From: an uncultured Draconibacterium sp.
GTDB taxonomy: Bacteria; Bacteroidota; Bacteroidia; Bacteroidales; Prolixibacteraceae
Assembly (NCBI RefSeq): GCF_963675065.1
Contig: NZ_OY775905.1
Location: 62,001-126,000, forward strand
Direction: 5' to 3'
Length of the DNA stretch: 64,000 nucleotides
Shown: positions 1 to 8,117 of the stretch, in pieces
Position numbering within the stretch: position 1 is the first letter of the stretch
How the letters are laid out: the number at the start of each line of letters is the position of its first letter
The notes under the pieces: generated by a model
The model's database searches: none
Told to the model about the DNA's origin: nothing
Seen by the model: only the letters and a program-made list of their open reading frames with translations
Position numbers and translations under genes: made by a program

Positions 1-986
1 CTGATAAACAGTTTCCTTTCGCTTCCCACATTTCTCGATATATTTTTATTGATCAACTTTTCATCCGTTTCAAGCTTCATCTGGTGATACACCGTTTTAA
101 CTATTTCATCAAAAGAATAATGGCCCAAACGCAAATCAATTTCAGGTAACACAAACAACGAAAAATTCCGCTTGGTTTTCGACGGAAAAATGTTTCGCAA
201 GTTTAAAGGAACCTGCACACGAAGCCTTTTTTGTTTCTTATATTTACTCAAGCCATTCATATCTTCATAGATTTCCTGTAAAACATACAGGTAAACTGAT
301 GTAAGATAAACGGTTAGGCTTACTCCTCTATATTGGGCAATCTCCTTTATTTGTTTTAGCGGAACCATTGCGTAATGCCGTGTGAAACGGGGGCGTGACC
401 TCAACGGATAAGGCAGGTGAAAAGCCTTCGACCGTTTTACCATCGGCGGAATTTCTGCCTTAAAATAGCGGTTGTAGGCATCTTCGTATTCCTCTTCCGG
501 AATCTGATAATCTTTACCGCTAATCCGATATTCAGCAGGGACTTCAGCACCACATTCGGCCGAATAAAGAATGAGGATAGTTTTGAAAAACTCAAGTGCC
601 CCGGCGCCGTCTGTTAAAATGTGCGAACATTCAACACTGATATTGTTGTCCTTTACCAGTATTCGAATTAACAAACTTCCTTTTTGAAATTTCCTGCACA
701 GAGGTTGCAGATCGGGCTCAACGGGAATATGTTGCGGAAGATGCTCTAGATAATACCAGAAAAAACCTTCTTTAAGTTGAACCCTAAAAAACGGGAACCG
801 TTCTTCAGCCTTCAAAGCTGCTTTTCGAAAGGATTTTATTTTAACAGATTTTTTCAAGATGGCCGTCATCCTGAAAACGGCAGTATTATTTTCGTTGCTA
901 ATGGCAGGATATATTTTAGCAGCATTATCGAGTGCAAACCAAAATTTGCCCGAATTTGGTACGGTATTTCTGTTATCAGTATCCAA
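1..986 (-). CDS. Condensation/alcohol-acetyltransferase-fold protein, 3' end beyond window
   Basis: An open frame runs leftward off the window edge, about 328 residues seen. It carries the HxxxDG motif (HILTDG) near residue 110, the catalytic signature of the CoA-dependent acyltransferase superfamily (alcohol acetyltransferases, BAHD, NRPS condensation domains). The first part, with FWFALDNAAKIYP near residue 15, reads like the conserved N-terminus of Bacteroidota alcohol-acetyltransferase-like proteins, so I place the start upstream of the first ATG (869). An in-frame stop lies near 1022 and no ATG lies between it and 869. TTG at 986 is the most plausible start, but this is uncertain. Substrate unknown; such proteins acylate alcohols or carrier-bound groups in the cytoplasm. 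Orientation is opposite to the next gene. Confidence 0.6.
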   Translation of the reverse strand, partial: MDTDNRNTVPNSGKFWFALDNAAKIYPAISNENNTAVFRMTAILKKSVKIKSFRKAALKAEERFPFFRVQLKEGFFWYYLEHLPQHIPVEPDLQPLCRKFQKGSLLIRILVKDNNISVECSHILTDGAGALEFFKTILILYSAECGAEVPAEYRISGKDYQIPEEEYEDAYNRYFKAEIPPMVKRSKAFHLPYPLRSRPRFTRHYAMVPLKQIKEIAQYRGVSLTVYLTSVYLYVLQEIYEDMNGLSKYKKQKRLRVQVPLNLRNIFPSKTKRNFSLFVLPEIDLRLGHYSFDEIVKTVYHQMKLETDEKLINKNISRNVGSERKLFI

Positions 987-1081
987 ATAGTAGATCTTAG
1001 ATTTTAAATTCTCCCCGTTAGTTGTTCAAATTTATGAATTAATCGCAAACCAGGCTGTCATTTGTAAAGGTGACAATTAAA

Positions 1082-1118
1082 TGTGTGAATGATGTAACCT
1101 GGAAACGCATAATTTTAT
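1082..1118 (+). promoter_or_regulatory. Upstream element copy 1 (degenerate second box)
   Basis: TGTGTGAATGATGTAA matches the island element perfectly in the first box. The second box 14 nt later is poorly conserved (ATAATTT where others have TGTGTAA). It lies about 265 nt before the dehydrogenase at 1382, further than any other copy, and 8 kb from the next one. It may be a decayed outlier or a functional site for that gene. The rest of 987-1381 shows no gene. Confidence 0.45.
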
Positions 1119-1381
1119 AGCCTGCTTTTGTAACCGGGATATTTGCATAATAATTATCACCCAGATCAATTCAATTTTGGTATTTTTTGGCCTCAGCAAG
1201 CATCGTTTTTGGCTCTGTGCGAATCAACTAAATATGAATCATCCTGTTTCCAGTGATCTTCAAAAAATTTCAACAGCACATAAAAATTATCATAACTATT
1301 AATTTTAATTGTAAAAAGTATCTCTTAAGTTTATAGAAAAATTTGTCCTATAGGTTTTTACGTTAAAAAATCAACAAAAAT

Positions 1382-2284
1382 ATGCTTAACAAAAAAAAGA
1401 AAATCGGATTTATTGGTCTTGGAGTAATGGGTAAACCAATGAGTCTAAATCTAATTAAGGCCGGTTATTCATTAATGGTCTTTGACATTAACCAGGATTC
1501 AGTAAATGAAGTCGTTTCGCGTGGAGCCGAACGAGGCAACTCACCAAACCACATTGGCGAGAGCTGCGAAATAATAATTACCATGCTTCCAAACTCACCT
1601 CAGGTTGAAACAGTAATTGCCGGTGAAAATGGTGTTATGGAAGGAGCTAAACCGGGTTCTGTCATTATTGACATGAGTTCCATTTCGCCGATTACTGCAA
1701 CAAAAATTTCGGCAATTGCAGCCGAAAAGGGAGTTGAAATGATAGACGCACCCGTTAGTGGTGGCGAGCCCAAAGCAATAGACGGTACTTTATCTATTAT
1801 GGCTGGTGGAAAAGAAGATGTATTTGATTCAATAAAAGATATTCTTTTATCGATGGGAGCTTCGGCAATTCTAATTGGAGAAATTGGAAGTGGAAATATT
1901 TGCAAACTTGCCAATCAGATTATGGTCGCATTACATTTAGCGGCGATGTCGGAAGCCATGGTTTTTGCTGAAAAAGCGGGAGTAGATGCTGAAAAAGTTT
2001 TTCAAGCGATTCGTGGAGGTTTGGCTGGCAGCACTGTACTGGATGCCAAAATTCCATTAATTCTTGATCGTAATTTTAAACCAGGTGGTCCAATCCGAAT
2101 GCATACAAAAGATCTTTTAAATGTTCGGGATACTGCACTCGAAATTGATGCGCCCATTCCTTTAACAACCCAGGTTATGGAATTTATGAAAGCTTTAAAA
2201 GCAGACGGAAAACAGGAAGATGATCACGGTGGAATTATCCAGTATTGGGAGAAACTGGCACATGTAGAAGTGAAAAAGAAATAA
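1382..2284 (+). CDS. NAD(P)-dependent beta-hydroxyacid dehydrogenase (tartronate semialdehyde reductase / 3-hydroxyisobutyrate dehydrogenase type)
   Basis: A 300-residue cytosolic enzyme of the usual family length. The N-terminal Rossmann motif GFIGLGVMGKPM (residues 9-20) binds the dinucleotide. The substrate-binding signature DAPVSGGEPKA lies near residue 122, and the catalytic Lys is expected in the GSGNICKLANQ segment near residue 174. Family members reduce 2-hydroxy-3-oxopropionate to glycerate, or oxidise 3-hydroxyisobutyrate and related acids. Residues alone do not settle the substrate. The neighbouring kinase, isomerase and GntP permease genes on the other strand favour a role in small sugar-acid catabolism. 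It ends convergently against the FG-GAP gene with an inverted repeat between them. An island-type element lies about 265 nt upstream. Confidence 0.85.
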   Translation: MLNKKKKIGFIGLGVMGKPMSLNLIKAGYSLMVFDINQDSVNEVVSRGAERGNSPNHIGESCEIIITMLPNSPQVETVIAGENGVMEGAKPGSVIIDMSSISPITATKISAIAAEKGVEMIDAPVSGGEPKAIDGTLSIMAGGKEDVFDSIKDILLSMGASAILIGEIGSGNICKLANQIMVALHLAAMSEAMVFAEKAGVDAEKVFQAIRGGLAGSTVLDAKIPLILDRNFKPGGPIRMHTKDLLNVRDTALEIDAPIPLTTQVMEFMKALKADGKQEDDHGGIIQYWEKLAHVEVKKK

Positions 2285-2287
2285 TAT

Positions 2288-2367
2288 TTGTCATTTCGAT
2301 GGTGGTACGACTTGGAAATCTGTTCTCTTATGAGCGATTTCTCCTCGTACTCTCATCGAAATGACAA
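2288..2367. repeat. REP-like palindromic repeat between convergent genes
   Basis: TTGTCATTTCGATG at 2288-2301 is repeated inverted as CATCGAAATGACAA at 2354-2367, with further internal pairing (TACGA with TCGTA). GTCATTTCGA...GAGAAATC palindromes of this kind recur in intergenic regions of many Bacteroidota. I see one copy here. It sits exactly between the convergent stops and could also act as a two-way terminator. Confidence 0.55.
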
Positions 2368-2378
2368 GCTATATTATT

Positions 2379-3386
2379 CTAAAAATATAATGCAACCTCG
2401 TTCTTTTTCTGATTTGCACTTAATATATAATCTGTTTTTCCATCAGAGAAAACTTGTGTTTGTGTAGGTCCGGCATCCTCTTCAAGAACCTCGCGAATGA
2501 ACTCTCCCTTAGCTAAATCTACGACTTTAAATTGATCAAGCGTAAAAGATCCTCTTCGGTTTCCTACCATAATAATTGGCTTACCATTTACAAAACCACA
2601 ACTTAATCCATGTCCAAAAGAAAGCGAGTTCGTGTATTTCAATTCCCAACTGTTTGCGGTCTTTTTGTAAACATTTAATGTTTGCCCGTGAAAAGGTTCT
2701 ATACATACCAGTTCTTCCTGTCCGTCTCCGTCTAAATCAATGAAACAAAATTCACTTACTTCTTTATCAAACAAAGGCTTTTTAATCCATTTATCGCCCG
2801 CTTCTTGTTCAAAGTAAAAAATCCCTTCAGCTCCCGAAATACACAGGGTTTCTAATCCGTTAATTTTAGTACGTAACATACCGTGATTTCTTGTCAGGTT
2901 ATTGTCAATAAGTTCTGATTGTAAGGGCAATTGAAAATCATCTTCCAAACGAAATAAATGCATTTCTCCGGGTTTTGACCAGTCAGCCGGATTTTCTTTG
3001 TATTTACTAACCGAAGCAGCGAAAAGGTAATTTTTCCCGTCGCGGTTAAGAATTTCACAGCGGTGTGCAAAAGGTAAATCAAAAGCCTTTTTCGTAGTCC
3101 ATTCGTTACCCGATTTGCGGTGCATAAAAACACCGGCTTCGGCTCCAATAAAAGGAGGAAATAATCCCATTATAGAAAAGAAAAGATCGGAGCTTCCGGG
3201 CACTGGAATAAAACTCATTACTCCACCCGGACAACCGCTAACGAGGCTTGATTCACCTGTAGTGATATTATAGAGATAAACCTCGGGTAAAGTTTCCGAA
3301 CCTGCACCAACAAAAAAATCTGAACCAATTTGAAAAGCATTTGCGGTATAAACCGATTCAATATTAAGTATAACTTTCTTTTTCAT
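2379..3386 (-). CDS. Cytosolic FG-GAP/VCBS-type beta-propeller protein
   Basis: 335 residues with no signal peptide or membrane segment. The composition is that of a beta-propeller: repeated short strands, and an FG-GAP type calcium loop IDLDGDGQEELV near residue 217. I do not recognise a catalytic motif. It is the last gene of the RpiB-DhaK-DhaL-(cupin)-permease run, 20 bp downstream of the permease, so it is probably co-transcribed. An enzyme acting on the imported sugar acid (propeller lactonases and epimerases exist) or a binding protein are possible; this is inference from position only. Confidence 0.65.
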   Translation of the reverse strand: MKKKVILNIESVYTANAFQIGSDFFVGAGSETLPEVYLYNITTGESSLVSGCPGGVMSFIPVPGSSDLFFSIMGLFPPFIGAEAGVFMHRKSGNEWTTKKAFDLPFAHRCEILNRDGKNYLFAASVSKYKENPADWSKPGEMHLFRLEDDFQLPLQSELIDNNLTRNHGMLRTKINGLETLCISGAEGIFYFEQEAGDKWIKKPLFDKEVSEFCFIDLDGDGQEELVCIEPFHGQTLNVYKKTANSWELKYTNSLSFGHGLSCGFVNGKPIIMVGNRRGSFTLDQFKVVDLAKGEFIREVLEEDAGPTQTQVFSDGKTDYILSANQKKNEVALYF

Positions 3387-3406
3387 TTTATTTGATTTTT
3401 AACTTA

Positions 3407-4744
3407 CTAACAAAACAATAAATGGATCATCCAAACCACGAGCATTGAAGTACATCCACACACCAGGGTTCCTAAGGAATGTAGTTTTAATCCGGTTTTA
3501 ACGTTCATATTCGAAAACTGTGTCACCACCCAAAAAAAACTGTCATTTAATTGGGATACTACCATTGAACCTGCACCAATTGCTGAAATTACAAGGGCTT
3601 TTTCCAATGGAGAATCAAATCCTAAAATAAGCATAAGAGGAGCCATAATTGAGGCAGTTGTAATAACGGCAACTGTTGATGATCCTTGAGCACTTTTTAA
3701 CGAGGCTGCTATTATAAACGGCAACCATATACTAAGGTTTATCTCAGATAATGAACTACCTAAAATATCGGCTATTCCCGAGTTTCGTAAAACCATTCCG
3801 AATGCTCCCCCTGCTCCTGTAATAAGTATTATTACGGCAGAAGACAACAAGGCTTTGCCCACCCAACCAGTGGTTGAAAGCATAGAGCGCTCGAACTTTT
3901 TTGGTAATCGAAAAGCAAAAAACACCCCAATTATTAACGCGATTACCGGCTCTCCTATAAATCCAAATAAGGTTTTAATAAATCCTGTTCCGAGAGGATT
4001 TGTTGGGAAATCAGACAGAGACTTCATAACAATTAATAATAGCGGTATTACAATCGGAATAAAAGCCTTTAGCGCAGATGGAGCTTCTTTTGCTTGTTCA
4101 ATTATCTCCTCTTCACTTTTATCAGGATTGGGATCGATAAACACTTTTGAGGCAAATTTGGTTGCAAATATCCAGGCAGCCATAACGGCAAAAAAACTCA
4201 CCACGCCTCCTACCATAATCACCAATCCAATATCAGCATCTAAAATCCCTGCTGCTGCAATTGGCCCGGGAGTTGGAGGTATCAGACAATGAGTTATGGT
4301 AAGGCCAAGCCCCAGAGCAATTGCAGGACCAGCCAACGAAATTTTCGCTTTTTTTGAAAGTGCTTTGTTTAATGGCGATAATACTATAAACCCAGAATCT
4401 GCATAAACAGGGATGGAAACAAAATAACCAAGAATTACCATCGCCAGCGGAACATGTTTCTCGCCCACCAGTTTCATTAGTTTCTGAGCCATAATATATG
4501 CCCCGCCCGATTCTTCTAAAAAAGTACCAATTATGCAGCCTGCTACAATCACAATTCCAATGTACCCAATGGTTGTTCCAAACCCGTTATTTACTGATGT
4601 AACAATCTCTGGTAAAGGCATACCTGAAAACAATCCGAATCCTATAGCCGCCAATAACAAAGCCATAAACGGATGCAATTTGAATTTAGTTGTTGAGATA
4701 ACTATAAATAAAACACTAACTAGTAATAAGATGATTAACAGCAT
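3407..4744 (-). CDS. GntP-family gluconate/sugar-acid permease
   Basis: 445 residues and about a dozen hydrophobic segments, the normal size for GntP transporters. These inner-membrane proteins import gluconate and related hydroxy acids. Family-like stretches include TITHCLIPPTPGPIAAA near residue 150 and the C-terminal SAQGSSTVAVITTASIMAP region near residue 355. It lies between the ruined cupin and the FG-GAP gene in the same direction as the kinase genes. This suggests the cluster's substrate is a sugar acid or an uncharged C3-C5 relative. No dedicated regulator is seen close by. Confidence 0.85.
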   Translation of the reverse strand: MLLIILLLVSVLFIVISTTKFKLHPFMALLLAAIGFGLFSGMPLPEIVTSVNNGFGTTIGYIGIVIVAGCIIGTFLEESGGAYIMAQKLMKLVGEKHVPLAMVILGYFVSIPVYADSGFIVLSPLNKALSKKAKISLAGPAIALGLGLTITHCLIPPTPGPIAAAGILDADIGLVIMVGGVVSFFAVMAAWIFATKFASKVFIDPNPDKSEEEIIEQAKEAPSALKAFIPIVIPLLLIVMKSLSDFPTNPLGTGFIKTLFGFIGEPVIALIIGVFFAFRLPKKFERSMLSTTGWVGKALLSSAVIILITGAGGAFGMVLRNSGIADILGSSLSEINLSIWLPFIIAASLKSAQGSSTVAVITTASIMAPLMLILGFDSPLEKALVISAIGAGSMVVSQLNDSFFWVVTQFSNMNVKTGLKLHSLGTLVCGCTSMLVVWMIHLLFC

Positions 4745-4817
4745 ATCATAATGTTTATCGGTTTAATCTTTCACACGATTAACGCCTATTGTTTACTTCC
4801 AGATCGCACACAAACCT

Positions 4818-5100
4818 TCATTTCCCCCCAAAAGGGTCCTAATCAGGAATAGCGACACCAGCAATATTTTTGATTGCTTCCTCCCTTTCTTTTGCTTCTC
4901 CACGCAGTAAATCGACCTAACTTCCCAGAGGATATGCACCTACTACTCCAAGGTTACTGCTTCCCAAATTTTTATGTCCTACACCAGCAGGGATAATTAT
5001 TATATCACCGGCTTCAACCTCCACTTACTGTCCTTTTTCTCCTCACAGTTGAACCATCGCTTTTCCAGAATATTTCTGACACGATCTTCTATTTGCTTGT
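4818..5100 (-). pseudogene. Decayed cupin (YjlB-like), four in-frame stops
   Basis: Between the kinase and permease genes the minus strand still reads as the C-terminal two-thirds of a small cupin: SGKAMVQL, stop, GEKGQ, stop, VEVEAGDIIIIPAGVGHKNL, then GVVGAYPLGS, stop, VDLL, and later NIAGVAIPD, stop, DPFGG. The AGD...PAGxGHKN metal-site segment is typical of the Bacillus YjlB-type cupins. All four stops lie in one frame and the N-terminus is missing, so this is a pseudogene and not an assembly slip. One stop (TAG after YPLGS) sits where the family often has Trp. Confidence 0.8.
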
Positions 5101-5112
5101 ACTGATTATTCG

Positions 5113-5763
5113 CTATTTCAGTAATTCTTTTGTGGTACCGGCCAGTGTTTCGAGCAGCAAACAACACGATGTTGCACCGGCATCCAACACGCCACGTGAG
5201 CGCTCTCCCAAACGACTGGCACGCCCCAGTTGCGCAATCATATCCTTAGTTGAATCGCGTCCAATAATGGCTGCTTCTTTCATCTCATCCAATGCCTTGT
5301 CGAATGCTTTTCCCTCTGCCTGAGCTATTTTGTAGGCTTCAACAGCGGGTACCAGCGTATCCATTAATGTTTTATCACCTGGCTTAGCCGGCGATATGCT
5401 CTGAATTGAGCTTAACATCCCCTCCAAAGCTGCACCCATTTCCTGGATACCGATTTGTTCCTTTCCCGTGAGTTCTTTGGCAAAACCACGATACAGTTTT
5501 CCGTAAAGCGGCCCCATAGAACCTCCGATTTTCATCATTAATATTTTTGAAAGGGTTTTTGCAGCATGCGCCAGATCACCGGGATTATTATCCAGTTCTT
5601 CTTTACACATCTGAAATCCTTTGTTCATGTTGATACCATGGTCGCCATCGCCTATCAGACCATCGATGTCGCTGAGGTATTGCTTGTTCTCTTTGATGAC
5701 CAGAATCATTTTTTCAATGATCAGGGCTCCCTCTTTATTCGTGAATGTTTTCATTTTTGCCAA
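5113..5763 (-). CDS. dhaL: Dihydroxyacetone-kinase family, L subunit (nucleotide-binding)
   Basis: 216 residues, the usual DhaL length. The Mg-nucleotide site GDGDHGINMNKG lies near residues 41-52, with its Asp residues intact, and GGSMGPLYG lies near residue 80. DhaL carries the nucleotide that phosphorylates the ketose bound on DhaK. No DhaM (phosphotransferase) gene is present, so the pair may be ATP-dependent, as in Citrobacter-type DHA kinases and the split erythrulose kinases. Three bases separate it from dhaK upstream. Confidence 0.9.
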   Translation of the reverse strand: MAKMKTFTNKEGALIIEKMILVIKENKQYLSDIDGLIGDGDHGINMNKGFQMCKEELDNNPGDLAHAAKTLSKILMMKIGGSMGPLYGKLYRGFAKELTGKEQIGIQEMGAALEGMLSSIQSISPAKPGDKTLMDTLVPAVEAYKIAQAEGKAFDKALDEMKEAAIIGRDSTKDMIAQLGRASRLGERSRGVLDAGATSCCLLLETLAGTTKELLK

Positions 5764-5766
5764 ATT

Positions 5767-6771
5767 TTATCGTTGGAACTGACGCATGCCAACCGAGTCG
5801 CATTCATAATCCATACATTCCTTCAGCTCGTCATCCAGTTTCATTAAAGTACAGGTAACCCCTGCCATCTCAAGCGACGTAAAATAATTGCCCACATACG
5901 ACAGATATACTTTTATTCCCTTTTCTGCCAATATTTTTTCAACATCGTTAAAAACAATGTACTGCTCCATAACCGGAGTTGAACCCAAACCTGATATTAA
6001 AACAACAACTTCATCGCCACTTTTAAAAGGAAGATCCGGTAGGATTACATCGCAAAAACGTTGTGCTATTTTTGCTGAAGGTTCCAATTTACAAACTTCG
6101 ATACCCGGTTCACCATGATGCCCAATACCTACTTCCATTGTCCCTTCTTCAATTTTAAAATTAGGGTGTCCGACTTCAGGAATGGCACATGGTGCTAATC
6201 CTATTCCCATGCTTCTGGTATTATCAATTGCTTTTTGTGCAACTGTGATCACTTCATCCAATGAAGCTCCCATTGCCGCTTTTGCTCCACCAACTTTCCA
6301 CATCAAAATTTCGCCGGCTACACCTCTGCGCTTTGCTTCCTGCCCCTTCGGAGCCGATGGTACATCGTCGTTGGCTACTACTTTTTTAACCTCAATATCA
6401 TCGTCCTCAGCTTCATCCATTGCCATGGCCACATTCATATTATCGCCGGCATAATTCCCATATAACAGCGCGACTCCTTTTCCTCCATCGGCAGCTTTAA
6501 TGGCATCGTAAAACATTTGTGCAGGAGGCGATGAAAATATTTCACCACAGGCAGCAGCATCAACCATATTTCGCCCCACATAACCAACAAATGCAGGTTT
6601 ATGTCCCGATCCTCCTCCGGTTACAATTCCTACTTTGCCTTCAATGGGTGCATCTTTGTATTTAATTACCCGGTCGTTCTCGGTTGGTCTAACCAAATCG
6701 GAATGTACTTTTACATACGCTTCCAGCATTTCATCCACTACTTTTGACGGGTCGTTGATAAACTTTTGCAT
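5767..6771 (-). CDS. dhaK: Dihydroxyacetone-kinase family, K subunit (ketose-binding)
   Basis: 334 residues. The phosphate/glycine loop VTGGGSGHKPAF lies near residue 50, and GIGHHGEPG near residue 217 contains the His that binds dihydroxyacetone covalently as a hemiaminal. Cytosolic. Together with DhaL it phosphorylates dihydroxyacetone or, in related clusters, erythrulose or other short ketoses. The adjacent RpiB-type isomerase argues for a product that needs aldose/ketose isomerisation, as erythrulose phosphate does; dihydroxyacetone phosphate would use triose-phosphate isomerase. Assignment to the family is secure, the exact substrate is not. Confidence 0.9.
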   Translation of the reverse strand: MQKFINDPSKVVDEMLEAYVKVHSDLVRPTENDRVIKYKDAPIEGKVGIVTGGGSGHKPAFVGYVGRNMVDAAACGEIFSSPPAQMFYDAIKAADGGKGVALLYGNYAGDNMNVAMAMDEAEDDDIEVKKVVANDDVPSAPKGQEAKRRGVAGEILMWKVGGAKAAMGASLDEVITVAQKAIDNTRSMGIGLAPCAIPEVGHPNFKIEEGTMEVGIGHHGEPGIEVCKLEPSAKIAQRFCDVILPDLPFKSGDEVVVLISGLGSTPVMEQYIVFNDVEKILAEKGIKVYLSYVGNYFTSLEMAGVTCTLMKLDDELKECMDYECDSVGMRQFQR

Positions 6772-6901
6772 GACGATATTATTTTTTGATTGAGTAATTC
6801 ATATTGATTGAGCTTTCCATATTCTTTTCTCATCCCTCTGTCTTCAGCATTAGACTCTTTGACAGGAGAATAGTTTAGCAGTATTTAAGCTTTTGTTTTT
6901 A

Positions 6902-7363
6902 CTACACTTTTGGATGAAATGATTTTTTTTCCAGCTCGCGCATTTGTGCCACTTTTGGTGTTGAGCCTCCACCGGCAAACTCAGAAACCAGCCATGCATC
7001 GATTATGGTTTTAGCCAGTTCAGGGCCAATCACCCTTTCACCCATTGTAATAACCTGAGCATCATTACTTTTGCGTAATCTTTCAGCTGAAAAAACATCG
7101 TGGCATGTTCCGGCGAACACGCCTTCAACTTTATTGGCAATCATAGCCATACCCAATCCGGTTCCACAAATGCTAATCCCGCGGTCGTAATTTCCGGTAG
7201 CAACTTCTTTTGCCAGGTTAAAACCAATTTCAGGATACATGGCATTTTCTTTGCCTTCTGAATAATTCAAATCGGTGATATCGACACCTTTATTTTTGAG
7301 ATGTTCGAAAAGTACTTTTTTCAGGTTTACTGCTGCATCATCGCAGTCGATACATATTTTCAT
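6902..7363 (-). CDS. RpiB/LacAB-family sugar-phosphate isomerase
   Basis: 153 residues. The active-site Cys motif SICGTGLGMAMIANK lies near residues 64-78, followed by the NDAQVITMGERVIG segment near residue 101 that RpiB proteins conserve. The N-terminus reads IDCDDAAV where canonical ribose-5-phosphate isomerase B has a DHAG variant, so it belongs to a divergent subgroup. First gene of the minus-strand cluster, 130 bp ahead of dhaK. Probably isomerises the phosphorylated ketose made by DhaKL (inference; erythrulose-4-phosphate isomerases are of this family). Confidence 0.85.
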   Translation of the reverse strand: MKICIDCDDAAVNLKKVLFEHLKNKGVDITDLNYSEGKENAMYPEIGFNLAKEVATGNYDRGISICGTGLGMAMIANKVEGVFAGTCHDVFSAERLRKSNDAQVITMGERVIGPELAKTIIDAWLVSEFAGGGSTPKVAQMRELEKKSFHPKV

Positions 7364-7418
7364 GTTTGTTTTATTTGAAATTCAATCTGTTAGTTGAAAA
7401 TTTATCTCAGATTAAATA

Positions 7419-7637
7419 CTATTGGCATGGGTAAAACTTTATGTTTCGCTTAAATGAATATGCAATATAAGGCTTTTTGGATATGCAACAATAACCTGAA
7501 CCATTAGTTATGTATAATGCTGCAATTCTCTGATTGTTATTTATTAGATTAAATTCTTCCATTGTTTTATATCCCAAAGCAGAGTTATTGCTTTTGATTT
7601 CCGTTAATATGCTCAAGTTGAAGGTTTGCAATATCAT
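7419..7637 (-). pseudogene. Remnant of IS3-family transposase C-terminus
   Basis: The minus strand contains SNNSALGYKTMEEFNLINN, close to the conserved end of the IS3-family integrase core (YNxxRPHSALGYxTPxEF), but the essential catalytic regions are absent and RPH is lost. The rest of this short frame is not recognisable. Treated as insertion-sequence debris beside the integrase fragment. Confidence 0.5.
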
Positions 7638-7707
7638 TGAAATCCCGCTACATAATTAATTAAAAATGAAAATATCTCTTGCGAACTGAACAGACTCTTT
7701 TCTTGTC

Positions 7708-8076
7708 TCAAATTGACTTTAATAATTTACTGAGATTGTTAAGGGGAAAATTTTGATTGTCTGCACCTAAGTTTAACAGTAGTTTTTGTAACTCCGTTAC
7801 CTTGTTTAGAATGATTTGCTGAATATACCTTACATCAGGACAAGTAGGCTTAGGACGGTTCTTTTTAAAGTCCCAGTCACTTTGGTTTACAGAGATACCC
7901 AGACTTTTGTATTTCCGCCTACCATCTTTGTTTACTTGCAACATTAGCGGATTCTCGCCATTAGCAAGGTTTTTAGACTTAAAACAAATGACTGAAATTG
8001 AAGCAATCGGGATATAAAACGGGTTACATTCTCCGTTAAACCTGTGTAAAAAAGAAAAATCAGCCAAACACTTCAA
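7708..8076 (-). pseudogene. N-terminal fragment of a Bacteroidota tyrosine recombinase
   Basis: About 110 residues, starting with ISVICFKSKNLANGENPLML and GRRKYKSLGISVNQSDWDFK, match the arm-binding domain found at the start of 400-residue site-specific integrases of Bacteroidota elements. The core-binding and catalytic (R...H-x-x-R...Y) domains are missing, so it cannot recombine DNA. The true start is uncertain because the first dozen codons overlap a hairpin. A tRNA 3'-end fragment lies immediately upstream, as expected beside an attachment site. Confidence 0.75.
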
Positions 8077-8094
8077 AGTGCGCTAGCTGATTTT
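8056..8094. terminator. Hairpin next to tRNA fragment
   Basis: AAAATCAGC at 8056-8064 pairs with GCTGATTTT at 8086-8094, with an inner CACTT/AAGTG stem. A-rich and T-rich flanks make it a plausible two-way terminator, probably that of the tRNA gene whose 3' end remains at 8098-8117. Confidence 0.55.
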
Positions 8095-8097
8095 AAG

Positions 8098-8117
8098 TAC
8101 CCCGGACGGGATTCGAA
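8098..8117 (-). other. tRNA 3'-end fragment, likely att-site remnant
   Basis: Read on the minus strand this is TTCGAATCCCGTCCGGGGTA: the T-loop, the 3' half of the T-stem and the 3' acceptor strand of a tRNA. The 5' T-stem partner and the rest of the tRNA are absent. Integrases commonly target exactly this part of a tRNA, so this is probably a leftover attachment site. Confidence 0.6.

Noticed and set aside
777..1007. Plus-strand frame opposite the acyltransferase-like gene
   Set aside because: It is the antisense shadow of the minus-strand HxxxDG protein, whose reading frame is continuous and family-like.
7419..7637. Short frame as a real gene
   Set aside because: Only about 20 residues match the IS3 integrase end, and it has no catalytic part, so it is listed as a remnant.
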